Part shown: positions 53,758-62,116 of the stretch, piece by piece
How positions within the stretch are numbered: position 1 is the stretch's first letter
Layout of the letters: each line of letters opens with the position of its first letter
Origin: Glutamicibacter ardleyensis
GTDB taxonomy: Bacteria > Actinomycetota > Actinomycetes > Actinomycetales > Micrococcaceae
NCBI RefSeq assembly: GCF_014644555.1
Contig: NZ_BMKX01000001.1
Location: 744,001 to 808,000 of the forward strand
Reading direction: 5' to 3'
Length of the DNA stretch: 64,000 bases
Program-made: the position numbers and the translations under genes
The notes under the pieces: model-generated
What the model was told of the DNA's origin: nothing
What the model saw: only the letters and a program-made list of their open reading frames with translations
Database searches by the model: none

Positions 53758-54776
53758 ATACGCTCTGAGCGTCCCCGTTTGTTTTCAAACATTGCTCGGT
53801 CGGCACGCAGAATCATGGTACTCAGGTTGTCTCCGGTGATAGCTTGAGCCAGCCCATAAGACCACAGATATTGACTGGCAGTCTGGGTCCTGCCCAGCAG
53901 TTTTTGGGCATCGTCCAATCCGGTATTGGGAAAGACCAGAACGAACTCGTCTCCGCCTAGCCGGCATACCAGATCCGATTTTCTTGTGGCCTGCTTCCAA
54001 TTTGCCACGAGGTTCACTAGCACCTGATCGCCGGCTTCATGTCCCTGGGAATCGTTAATCTGCTTGAACCCATCGAGGTCAATCAGGGCAACGGTGATGG
54101 GAAGCGAAGAACGAAGTGCGCGGGCAAGAGCCGGCTCGCCCCGTAGCGATAAGCCATTGCGGTTTAATGCTCCGGTAAGCGCATCAATTTCGGTGCCTTG
54201 TTCGAATCTTCTCCGGACGAAAGTTCCAACGGTGATACTCAAGAAGGTGAAAAACGTAAGTCCTGCAATGTTGAGCAGCGTTTGGCTGTGTTCGGTACCA
54301 ACCGCCGGACCAAAGAAGACCGCGTAGACCGTTGTAAAGAGCATCGTGGGGTAAATCGATAGTCGAGTGAGCCAGACGGGGAACAACCATGACAGATACA
54401 AAGCGATGAGTGGGAACTCCTGCAGCCTCAATACCACTTGTTCATGGTTCGTTGTAAAGGCAACGTAATAGACAAACGAGATAAGTTCCGTGAGCACTCC
54501 GAGATAGGCCACCCAGAGTGGAAAGTTATCGCCTTTGATGAGAACTAAAACAAGAACAGCCAGTGCACCAAGAAAGTGAAAAACCGACGCCCACAGGTAG
54601 ATGCCAGCCCTTTCTGGTTGCACTATATTGATGAGGTACAGAATCATCATGAACAGCGCCACGAGCCCGGTGATGCTCACACCGATATCTGTGATCCCAC
54701 CCAGGCGTTGCGCGATACCCGCCGGATCCCACCAGTGTCTATCCGTTGCTCTTCTTTGATCCGTAGCTAGATTCAC
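53754..54776 (-). CDS. Membrane-bound diguanylate cyclase (GGDEF)
   Basis: A 340-residue protein with an N-terminal region of about six membrane helices (residues 25-185) and a C-terminal GGDEF domain (about 190-335). The active site RLGGDEF is intact, and the RxxD inhibitory I-site (RKSD) precedes it at canonical spacing. It makes cyclic di-GMP. The GTG at 54776 is chosen because a GGGGG-rich ribosome site precedes it; a TTG at 54803 is possible. It is divergent from an EAL-domain gene, giving a paired synthesis/breakdown module next to a membrane glycosyltransferase. Confidence 0.93.
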   Translation of the reverse strand: MNLATDQRRATDRHWWDPAGIAQRLGGITDIGVSITGLVALFMMILYLINIVQPERAGIYLWASVFHFLGALAVLVLVLIKGDNFPLWVAYLGVLTELISFVYYVAFTTNHEQVVLRLQEFPLIALYLSWLFPVWLTRLSIYPTMLFTTVYAVFFGPAVGTEHSQTLLNIAGLTFFTFLSITVGTFVRRRFEQGTEIDALTGALNRNGLSLRGEPALARALRSSLPITVALIDLDGFKQINDSQGHEAGDQVLVNLVANWKQATRKSDLVCRLGGDEFVLVFPNTGLDDAQKLLGRTQTASQYLWSYGLAQAITGDNLSTMILRADRAMFENKRGRSERI

Positions 54777-54911
54777 AAGATGCCCCCATACTGTGTGTTT
54801 CAACCGCGCGTAGCTTTAGCTCAATGCGCGCTGTAATGTTTACTTCCGGTTTCCCTTACCGGATGCTTTCTCTCGTCTAGTCTAAATATCCCTCTACTAG
54901 GGAGCTGTATC

Positions 54912-55607
54912 GTGCATTTTGTTTTCCAACCTCTTATTGATCTCGCTCAGTGGACAGTCTTTGGGTTTGAAGCACTGACCCGGTTTGATGATGGGGTTTC
55001 TCCTGATGTGCACTTCCGTAACGCACACGCGGAGAACCGGCTTACCGAATTAGAGCTACAAGTTATCGACGGGATACTTCAGGCTAGCGTGCATCTTCCC
55101 TCAGGCATGCTCCTAACGCTTAACGCTTCAGGTCCAACCTTCGAAGCGCTGGGAGCGGCGAACGTAGAAATGAACGCTCGGCTGAGCTGGGGTTTGGAAC
55201 TAAACGAACTAAGCGAACCTTGTCTGTGCAACCAAGCCAGGAATATCGCAACAAGTCTCGGTTGTCTGCTGCTGATCGATGATGCCGGAATCGGATATGC
55301 AAACCGTTCCCGGATCCTGCAGTTGAAACCAGATGTGGTGAAGCTCGACCGCAGCATGATCAGCTCCTACGTTGACTCAGCCGAGGTCCGCGCATTAGTA
55401 GACTCGCTACTTTCAGCTGCCAAAGAGACCGGAGCCAAGACCCTCGCCGAAGGCTTAGAGACTGCCGAAGACCTCGAACTTATCCGACACCTAGCCATCG
55501 ATTACGCTCAAGGTTTCTACTTCGCAGCTGGGCACCGAACCGAACAACTTCCGATGATCTTGCATGATTTAAACCGACGCCTCGGGATCAATGTTCCGAG
55601 TTTCTGA
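54912..55607 (+). CDS. Stand-alone EAL-domain c-di-GMP phosphodiesterase
   Basis: A 231-residue protein consisting of a single EAL domain. Key residues look intact: EAL in FGFEALTRF, N in TLNAS, E in ELNELSE, the DD pair in IDDAGIGYA, K in VKLDRSM, E in LAEGLET and Q in YAQGFYFA. It should hydrolyse c-di-GMP to pGpG. The GTG start follows AGGGAG. It is divergent from the diguanylate cyclase, and its last 39 bases overlap a small membrane protein gene on the other strand. Confidence 0.9.
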   Translation: MHFVFQPLIDLAQWTVFGFEALTRFDDGVSPDVHFRNAHAENRLTELELQVIDGILQASVHLPSGMLLTLNASGPTFEALGAANVEMNARLSWGLELNELSEPCLCNQARNIATSLGCLLLIDDAGIGYANRSRILQLKPDVVKLDRSMISSYVDSAEVRALVDSLLSAAKETGAKTLAEGLETAEDLELIRHLAIDYAQGFYFAAGHRTEQLPMILHDLNRRLGINVPSF

Positions 55608-55793
55608 ACGTCGATCGCGTCCTTGCCCGGTGGAAATCCGAATGACGGGGATAATCTTGATAATTCCCAGAACCAAATAAATCACCGTATTGATGGCTAC
55701 GAATGATGCCAACACGCTAAACCATGAGCTTGCCAACACGCTCTCTGGTAGCAGTATTCCGCGTGGCACCATCAGACCGGAAAACATCATCAC
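55569..55793 (-). CDS. Small membrane protein coupled to glycosyltransferase
   Basis: A 74-residue protein with one or two hydrophobic helices (about residues 20-50, SWFSVLASFVAINTVIYLVL) and a charged tail. Its ATG overlaps the glycosyltransferase stop by four bases, so the two are translated together; it may be an accessory subunit of the polysaccharide synthase. The 3' end overlaps the convergent EAL gene by 39 bases. No family is recognised. Confidence 0.7.
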   Translation of the reverse strand: MMMFSGLMVPRGILLPESVLASSWFSVLASFVAINTVIYLVLGIIKIIPVIRISTGQGRDRRSETRNIDPEASV

Positions 55794-57223
55794 TTAGCCC
55801 CTTCTCCAATTGGTTCGTTATGTTCCACGTGTTTCCACGAGGCGCTGCGCCCAAAGGCAATATCTCCGACACCTTTGAGGAAGGCTAGATTCAGGAAAAC
55901 ATCGTAGATCAGTTCGGGGATGACCAGCACCGCCAAGATTCGGGCCTTCCACCCTCCATGCCATGTGGTGACAACGCGTTCAATCGCGAAAATTAATCCC
56001 AGTAACATCCAGAACGGGAACCATACCCAGGTATCCATAGATACCAACATCAAGACCATCAGCAAGAAATAGCTGAACAGGGCAATCACCCCATAGCCGA
56101 TTCCGATCTGCTGAGCCCAATACCGCATCGTCTGAGGAGTGACCCCGTAGGCTCCTAGATTCTCCAAGGCACCACGCTGCCAACGTAAACGTTGGGCCCA
56201 CAGCATCTTCCACGATGGCATCAGTTCGGTGATTACCGTGCATTTTTCCGGCGAGGTCGTCAGGCCGCCAAGTGTTTTGATGGCAATGGTCAGCTCGTTG
56301 TCCTCAGTGAGTGCTGCGGTGTCGTAAACATCTCCGGGCTTACCAGGCAACGTATGCCCACGAGAAGCGGCTACTTCGCGCAGTGCTGCGGAGCGAAAAA
56401 CCGAGGCGGTGCCAGTGAGTACGAAGACTCGGCCATCACGGCGGGAAATTTCTCGCTGGTAACGGGTGTATTCGTTGCGCTGGAACTGGCCGATAAGCCC
56501 ATGTCCTTGTTCGCCATGAAATAGTCCGCCCACAGACATCAAGGCGCGATCCGCGGTAAAACGGTCCTTCGCGGTACTCAGATAATCGTTTCCGATCTGA
56601 CTATCTGCATCCATGACCATAACGCAGTCGTTGTCACCCAACTGCGGCAGAAGGTTTTCCAACGCCTGGTTTAAGGCGCCACCCTTTTTGTGGACATTGT
56701 CTACGGATTCGAACACATCGACTCCATGCTCCAAGGCAACAGCTACCGTATTGTCACTACAGTTATCGGCAACCACTACTACCCGGTGAGGTTTAAATGT
56801 CTGTTCTTGCAGCGCTTGCAGGGTATATGGAAGGGAAGCTTGCTCGTTGTGCGCTGGAATCAATACCGTGACTGTCACCGCTCCGGCATAGATCCCGCGA
56901 GTTCGGGCCATCACGGTCCGCGGGGCTAGCGGGCGCGAAGTCTTTTCGACTGGTGTCCGGCGGAAGCGACGAGTTACCAACCGTTCGCTGAGCACCACGA
57001 AGGCGACCATGAAGATGGCAATAGCCACGGCAAAATATAGGATCTTGGTATTTGGAAGTTCAGCGCTGTAGAACGTAGACCAGATTCCGGCCAGTCGGAC
57101 CTCCACCGGCTTCCAAAGGACCGGCGTTTCCGTTGCGCTCAAAGCCCACCACATAAGCAACGCTGCCACGCAGACAATTGTTATTACTGCAATTCCCACA
57201 AGCCGTTGAAAATATTTCGGCAT
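55790..57223 (-). CDS. Membrane glycosyltransferase family 2 (exopolysaccharide synthase type)
   Basis: A 477-residue processive GT2 enzyme. Two N-terminal helices, then the catalytic domain with TVLIPAHNEQASLPYTL, VVVADNCSDNT, the DxD-type VMVMDADS, the acid-base TEDNEL and the QxxRW motif in QRLRWQRGA, then about four C-terminal helices. This is the architecture of PgaC/IcaA or BcsA-like synthases, without a PilZ domain. The start at 57223 follows AGAGGGAA. The neighbouring GGDEF and EAL genes suggest c-di-GMP control of an exopolysaccharide made here (inference). Confidence 0.92.
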   Translation of the reverse strand: MPKYFQRLVGIAVITIVCVAALLMWWALSATETPVLWKPVEVRLAGIWSTFYSAELPNTKILYFAVAIAIFMVAFVVLSERLVTRRFRRTPVEKTSRPLAPRTVMARTRGIYAGAVTVTVLIPAHNEQASLPYTLQALQEQTFKPHRVVVVADNCSDNTVAVALEHGVDVFESVDNVHKKGGALNQALENLLPQLGDNDCVMVMDADSQIGNDYLSTAKDRFTADRALMSVGGLFHGEQGHGLIGQFQRNEYTRYQREISRRDGRVFVLTGTASVFRSAALREVAASRGHTLPGKPGDVYDTAALTEDNELTIAIKTLGGLTTSPEKCTVITELMPSWKMLWAQRLRWQRGALENLGAYGVTPQTMRYWAQQIGIGYGVIALFSYFLLMVLMLVSMDTWVWFPFWMLLGLIFAIERVVTTWHGGWKARILAVLVIPELIYDVFLNLAFLKGVGDIAFGRSASWKHVEHNEPIGEGAK

Positions 57224-57581
57224 GTTCCCTCTTCGAGTGTTCGCGGCGCAGAATAAGCATCTGCGCCGAGCTTGAACCCCTACCAAACGAGTTGGTATGG
57301 CACTGCCCCATCGCATATCGTTCAAACCTAGCCAAGTAAGTAATTTGATCAATGAACTGATATTCACTGTTCAGTGTAAGCGTGAAGTAACGGCCAACTT
57401 GTCATAGGTGTCGAAGCCCACCTAGATTGTGATCCACCTCGGCTTTGCAGACTGACCCAGGCGCATTTTTCGGGAGAAACAAGCGGCGTTTTTTGGATAG
57501 TTTCGGCTGTTTATCTGAACCCATCCGCCGTATTCTGTTTCTTATACATGTGCAAGCTCCCCCAATGTTTAGTGGCAGCAA

Positions 57582-58952
57582 ATGACCGAGCACGAGCGAA
57601 GCGACGAACCGCAGGATCATCGTGGCTCCGCGCCCAGCAACGGCCAGCGATCGTTTATGCACATTCTGGCCAACACCGCGATCGCCAATCTGACCACTAG
57701 TTATCTGTGGTTTGCCTTGACCTTTTGGGTCTATCTGGAAACCGAAAACGTCATGGCCACCGGCATTATCGGTGGCTCCTTCATGCTGCTCATCGCGGTG
57801 TTCTCGATGCTCTTCGGAGCCATCGTTGATAAGCACAAGAAGAAGTCGGTCTTCCTCTTTTCCGCGGTCTTCACCGCAGCGCTTTTCATCCTTGCCGGGC
57901 TGATCTACCTCTGGTTGCCCACCGAGTCGATTCTGAACATTGGCGGCTGGCAGTTCTGGCTCTTCTGCGGTGTCATCCTCGTTGGTGCAATAGTCGAGCA
58001 GATGCGGGGCATCGCGCTTTCTACCACGGTGACACTGCTAATCCCGGTGGAGCGCCATGCAAACGCCAACGGCTTGGTAGGCACCGTCCAGGGCATCGCA
58101 TTCATCGCCACCAGCGTGTTCAGTGGACTGTCAATCGGATTGCTCGGCATGGGGTGGACGCTGCTGCTCGCGATCCTGCTGGTCATCGTCTCCTTGGTCC
58201 ACCTGTTGACCATTTCACTACCCGAAGATGAGCCAGAACCAGAGCCCGAGCACTCTAAGACCGCGGATTTGAAAATGGGTTTCACGACCATCCTCGCGAT
58301 TCCTGGTCTATTCGCCCTCATCATTTTTTCGATGTTTAATAACTTCATCGGTGGCGCCTACATGGCGCTGATGGATCCCTACGGTTTGACGATCATGTCG
58401 GTGGAGGCCTGGGGCATCGTTTTTGGTGTCGCATCCACCGGATTTATCGTCGGCGGCCTGCTGATCGCAAAGTTTGGCTTGGGAAAGAACCCGATTCGAA
58501 CCCTGCTCATGGCGGTGGTGGTCATGGGGATACTCGGCGCGATCTTCACCATCCGCGAATGGGTCTGGCTCTACGTGCTGGGCATCTGGCTTTATATGGT
58601 GCTGATTCCAGCGGTCGAGGCCTCGGAGCAAACCGTCATCCAGAAGGTCGTGCCATTTCGAAGGCAAGGCCGCGTTTTTGGGTTCGCGCAGATGCTCGAG
58701 GCTGCTGCCGCCCCGATCACCGCGTTCCTCATCGCTCCGCTAGCGCAATATCTGATCATCCCGTTCATGAAGACCACCGAAGGTGACAAAACTTTCGGTT
58801 GGCTCGTTGGCCAAGGCGACGCCCGCGGAATTGCGCTGATTTTTCTTGCCGCTGGGTTGATCATGGCTCTCGTGGCCCTACTCGCAATGACCAGCAAACA
58901 GTACCGAAAACTTTCGGAGATTTTCCTACAGCCAGAAACGAGTCTTCCTTGA
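57582..58952 (+). CDS. MFS transporter (exporter, EntS/MFS_3-like)
   Basis: A 456-residue protein with a charged cytoplasmic N-terminus of about 25 residues and 12 helices. The motif A-like loop is FGAIVDKHKKKSVFLF (about residues 72-87) and the mid-loop is acidic (PEDEPEPEPEHSK). This pattern fits the MFS_3 exporter branch (enterobactin exporter-like, macrolide efflux). No strong ribosome site is seen before the ATG. A DUF1801 gene overlaps its stop (TTGA). Substrate unknown. Confidence 0.86.
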   Translation: MTEHERSDEPQDHRGSAPSNGQRSFMHILANTAIANLTTSYLWFALTFWVYLETENVMATGIIGGSFMLLIAVFSMLFGAIVDKHKKKSVFLFSAVFTAALFILAGLIYLWLPTESILNIGGWQFWLFCGVILVGAIVEQMRGIALSTTVTLLIPVERHANANGLVGTVQGIAFIATSVFSGLSIGLLGMGWTLLLAILLVIVSLVHLLTISLPEDEPEPEPEHSKTADLKMGFTTILAIPGLFALIIFSMFNNFIGGAYMALMDPYGLTIMSVEAWGIVFGVASTGFIVGGLLIAKFGLGKNPIRTLLMAVVVMGILGAIFTIREWVWLYVLGIWLYMVLIPAVEASEQTVIQKVVPFRRQGRVFGFAQMLEAAAAPITAFLIAPLAQYLIIPFMKTTEGDKTFGWLVGQGDARGIALIFLAAGLIMALVALLAMTSKQYRKLSEIFLQPETSLP

Positions 58953-59371
58953 GCACCGCAAAAACGCAGCCCACCGACGCTAATGTCGCAGATTTCATCA
59001 ACGCGGCCACTCCGCTCAAACGCCGCGAAGACGCGCAGGTCTTGGCGCAAATCTTCGCCCAGGTTACCGGCGAAAATCCCGTGCTGTGGGGACCATCCAT
59101 CGTGGGTTACGGGCAATACACCTTCGTTTCCCCGTCAAATCCCAAGCACACTGGAATCTGGCCAAAGACCGGATTTTCCCCACGCAAGGCCCAACAGTCC
59201 ATTTATGGGCTCAAGGATCTACCCGAAGGTGCACAACTGCTCCCCCAGCTAGGTAAATACACCGAGGGAGCAGGTTGTGTTTATGTGAAAAAACTTGAGG
59301 ACATCGACCTGGCGGTCTTGCGGCGACTCATCGCCATCGCTTACGCACGGGAAGATGAAACCAGCATGTAG
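58949..59371 (+). CDS. DUF1801 domain protein
   Basis: A 140-residue cytoplasmic protein. The pattern VADFINAATPLKRREDAQVL, ILWGPSIVGYG-like block and LPQLGKYTEGAGCVYVKKLEDID is typical of DUF1801 (YdhG-like fold). The TTG at 58949 overlaps the stop of the MFS gene (TTGA), the most economical start; longer frames run through that coding region. Function is unknown for the family; coupling to the transporter may be incidental. Confidence 0.83.
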   Translation: MSTAKTQPTDANVADFINAATPLKRREDAQVLAQIFAQVTGENPVLWGPSIVGYGQYTFVSPSNPKHTGIWPKTGFSPRKAQQSIYGLKDLPEGAQLLPQLGKYTEGAGCVYVKKLEDIDLAVLRRLIAIAYAREDETSM

Positions 59372-59375
59372 GTGC

Positions 59376-60485
59376 TTATTCGGTTTCTTCGATCAGGCTT
59401 TCGGCTTCGCTGACGCCGGCCGAGATCACCGGAAGCAGGCGCTCGTCCACTTCGTATTCCTCGCCCTTGGACTTCAGCAGCCCGAAGCCCTCCAAGGAAA
59501 CAAGTGCCTGCCGTGCTTCGGGAAGTACCGCGTCGAAGTTCTTCGGTCCGCAGTTACGGCGAAGCGCCTCGAGATCTGCCGGGCGGCCGGTGACCGCGGT
59601 GACCAATAGGTTACGGAGTACCAGGAAGTAGGCTTCGTCGCGCTCGGTGAAGGCCTGGTTTGGCACCAGATGGCTCTGAACGCACCCAACACCCATCTCA
59701 AAGAGCAGCTGTGCGCTCTCGGATTCTTCGCCCTCAATCAGATGTGCGAAGGCCTGGTCATCACGCACGATCCGTCCCTCGGATGGGTCAACCACCGAGA
59801 GGATCGCAGCGTTCCATACATGGGCGAAAACATCCGGTGCCGGCGCATCCACCGGAACGGTAGCGGCATCTACGCCTACCGACGCCATGACTCGTACACG
59901 ATCTTCGTTGGCCGCTTCACTAAACGCGGTAATGTCCACACCGTCACCCAATGCCTCGGAGAAGGCCTTGACCTTGGTGTAAAGATCGGTGCCTCGAAGC
60001 AACTCGCACAGCTGCGCGTCGTCTTCGGCGAAACCCTTCAGTGCGTCGTCCAATAGTTCACGCAGCTCGGAAAGATTCTCCTCGCCACCTTCCCAGATGC
60101 CACGCTCGTGCTGGTAGGAGAAGAACTCAAGCCACGCGCTGAAGATCGGCTCGGCTTCCAAACCTTCGGGCAAATTGACTAAGAACTCAGCGAACACTTC
60201 GCCGAAGAGCTCTGGTTCAATGTGGTGCAGATTTGAACTGCGCGCATGCTCGGCATATTCGGCACCAATCGAGCGCACGACACCCAGCTGAATTTCAGCG
60301 ACCTGCGCGGCTTCTTCCGAGCCAAAAGCCGGTGCCTTTTCGCTGACCCACATCGCGTAGTCTTCACGCAACGAGTCGACGAGAATTTCGGCCTGGATCC
60401 GAAATACACTGCGGCCGCGCTGTGCTGCCTTGGCCGGGTTACCTGCACCGGAATTCTTCTTGCCCTGTTTCTTCTTGCTAGCCAT
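59376..60485 (-). CDS. Conserved hypothetical protein, acidic, lysine-rich start
   Basis: A 369-residue soluble protein that I do not recognise. It begins with a basic tail (MASKKKQGKKNSGAG), followed by a mostly helical acidic body; no membrane segment, signal or catalytic motif is evident. A GGGGAC sequence precedes the ATG. It is convergent with the DUF1801 gene (4-base gap) and divergent from a methyltransferase. The basic tail could bind nucleic acid, but there is no direct support. Confidence 0.72.
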   Translation of the reverse strand: MASKKKQGKKNSGAGNPAKAAQRGRSVFRIQAEILVDSLREDYAMWVSEKAPAFGSEEAAQVAEIQLGVVRSIGAEYAEHARSSNLHHIEPELFGEVFAEFLVNLPEGLEAEPIFSAWLEFFSYQHERGIWEGGEENLSELRELLDDALKGFAEDDAQLCELLRGTDLYTKVKAFSEALGDGVDITAFSEAANEDRVRVMASVGVDAATVPVDAPAPDVFAHVWNAAILSVVDPSEGRIVRDDQAFAHLIEGEESESAQLLFEMGVGCVQSHLVPNQAFTERDEAYFLVLRNLLVTAVTGRPADLEALRRNCGPKNFDAVLPEARQALVSLEGFGLLKSKGEEYEVDERLLPVISAGVSEAESLIEETE

Positions 60486-60689
60486 GAAACGTCCCCTAAA
60501 TCTGTGCGGAATTGCTTATCTCAAGCCTACGGTGCACCAGCAATACACGTCTCCTTGGATGGGCAAGGAATCATGTGATTTGCTCGACCACTGGCAATGT
60601 TTGCGTCAGAGGCAAAGTGAAGTGAACATGTGGTGATTGCGCCCTAGAGTTGAAGAAAGCAGGTCGTTGAAATTTAGAGCGGGGAACCC

Positions 60690-61340
60690 ATGCATTCACA
60701 TCACCATCAGACCGAGACCGATCACGTAGCCTTCTGGGAAAACCACTACGGCCAGTCAGAGCGCGTCTGGTCCGGAAACGTTAATAAGGTACTGGCCGAT
60801 ACCGTTGCAGGTCTTCCCGTTGGCAGAAGCCTAGACTTCGGTTGCGGCGAAGGGGCCGATGTTTTGTGGCTCGCCAGCAAGGGCTGGAAAGCTAGTGGTG
60901 TGGACATTTCCGCCACCGCGGTCACACGCGCGCAGGCAGATGCAGCCAAGCATGACTTCAGTGAACAGCAGGCCCGCTTCATCACCGCAGACCTCACCAC
61001 GTGGACTACCGATGAACAATTCGACCTGGTGACCTTGAGCTTCTTCCAGGCTCCTTTCGAATTTCCGCGCGCCAAAACTCTGCAGAGCGCCGCATCCTTG
61101 GTAGCACCCGGTGGACACCTACTGGCGGTTTCGCACGCGGCCGCACCATCATGGACCACTAATGAGCAGATGGCGCAGCATTCCTTCCCAAGCCCGGAAT
61201 CCGAGCTGGTTGCACTGGATTTGGACCCAGAGCAGTGGAATATTCTTCGAGCAGAAATCGCCGAACGCCCCATCACCGACCCGGATGGTAACCCGGCGAC
61301 GCTTCAGGACACCGTGGTGTTCGTGCAGCGACGAGCCTAA
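60690..61340 (+). CDS. Class I SAM-dependent methyltransferase
   Basis: A 216-residue Rossmann-fold methyltransferase. Motif I is SLDFGCGEGADVLWLASKG (about residues 48-66), the acidic end of beta-2 is GVDISATAV, and FDLVTLSFFQ marks beta-4. A His-rich start (HSHHHQTETDH) may bind metal. The short size and TehB/thiopurine-type layout suggest a small-molecule substrate, possibly a detoxification enzyme. It stands alone between a hypothetical gene and a DUF2975 gene. Confidence 0.88.
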   Translation: MHSHHHQTETDHVAFWENHYGQSERVWSGNVNKVLADTVAGLPVGRSLDFGCGEGADVLWLASKGWKASGVDISATAVTRAQADAAKHDFSEQQARFITADLTTWTTDEQFDLVTLSFFQAPFEFPRAKTLQSAASLVAPGGHLLAVSHAAAPSWTTNEQMAQHSFPSPESELVALDLDPEQWNILRAEIAERPITDPDGNPATLQDTVVFVQRRA

Positions 61341-61361
61341 GGCCCTCTTCCCGAAGAAGGA

Positions 61362-61391
61362 TTGACAGTATCTATTGATTTTCGATAGATA
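61362..61391 (+). promoter_or_regulatory. Promoter with embedded operator for DUF2975/HTH pair
   Basis: TTGACA (61362-61367) and TAGATA (61386-61391) are spaced by 18 bases. The inverted repeat TATCTAT (61369-61375) and ATAGATA (61385-61391) fills the spacer and the -10, so a bound repressor would block polymerase. The likely start of transcription is only about 12 bases before the ATG at 61410, so the message is nearly leaderless. Confidence 0.65.
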
Positions 61392-61409
61392 ATGATCGAT
61401 AATCGACTT

Positions 61410-61889
61410 ATGAATACAGCGCTGGCAATCCTTCTCCGGGCCTTTCTTATCCTGATATTCCTGGGCTGCTTACTTTGGCAAGTATGGGTGGTACCGACTT
61501 TGGCTCAAGAAAATGCAAGCCAGTTCCCTGAAGTCGCCTTCCTCGCCGCCCCCTATGCCGCGGTAGTGATTATTGGAATCGCGTGCATGCAGACGGCACT
61601 GGTGGCAATTTGGAAACTGTTGTCTTTGGTAGAGCGTCGCACCATCTTTAATCAGCGCGCCTTCGTGTGGGTCAACACCATCATTGGGGCCATCGCACTT
61701 GCCACCGTTTTAGTGCTGGGGCTAGGTATTCACTTGCTGGGAATTATTAACGTGGGAGGCCCAGGCATCGCTTTAGCCGTTATGGCTGCCACGGTCTGCG
61801 GAATCGCATTTCTTTTGCTAATGCTGGTCATGAAAGGCTTACTGCGTGGAGCGACTAGCCTCGAAGATGAATTAGCAGAGGTGGTTTGA
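61410..61889 (+). CDS. DUF2975 membrane protein
   Basis: A 159-residue four-helix membrane protein with the DUF2975 pattern (WKLLSLVERRTIFNQRAFVW in the central loop, about residues 65-85, then two glycine-rich helices). The ATG at 61410 is preferred over 61392 because the promoter -10 box overlaps the latter. It is coupled to a small HTH regulator by a TGATG overlap; this DUF2975 plus YozG-like HTH pair is widespread in Gram-positive bacteria. Function unknown; sensing of a membrane or stress signal has been supposed. Confidence 0.86.
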   Translation: MNTALAILLRAFLILIFLGCLLWQVWVVPTLAQENASQFPEVAFLAAPYAAVVIIGIACMQTALVAIWKLLSLVERRTIFNQRAFVWVNTIIGAIALATVLVLGLGIHLLGIINVGGPGIALAVMAATVCGIAFLLLMLVMKGLLRGATSLEDELAEVV

Positions 61890-62116
61890 TGCCCATCATC
61901 ATCGACATCGACGTGCAACTAGCGAAACAGAAAATGTCGGTGGGAGAATTCTCCCGGGCCGTCGGAATCTCGGCAGCGAATATTGCTGTGTTGAAGAACG
62001 GCCGTGCCAAGGCCGTTCGTTTCACCACCCTGGATTCCATCTGCCGGGTACTTGGCTGCCAACCCGGAGACATCTTGCGCTGGGAGCCAGAAGAATCTGG
62101 GGAGAAACCTTCCTAG
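61889..62116 (+). CDS. Small Cro/CI-type HTH regulator (YozG-like)
   Basis: A 75-residue DNA-binding protein made of one HTH domain: QLAKQKMSVGEFSRAVGIS, NIAVLKNGRAKAVRF and LDSICRVLGCQPGDIL. The ATG at 61889 has GAGGTGG in front and overlaps the DUF2975 stop (TGATG). It most likely represses the operon through the inverted repeat in the promoter at 61369-61391. Its 3' end overlaps the convergent fhs gene by four bases. Confidence 0.9.
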   Translation: MPIIIDIDVQLAKQKMSVGEFSRAVGISAANIAVLKNGRAKAVRFTTLDSICRVLGCQPGDILRWEPEESGEKPS

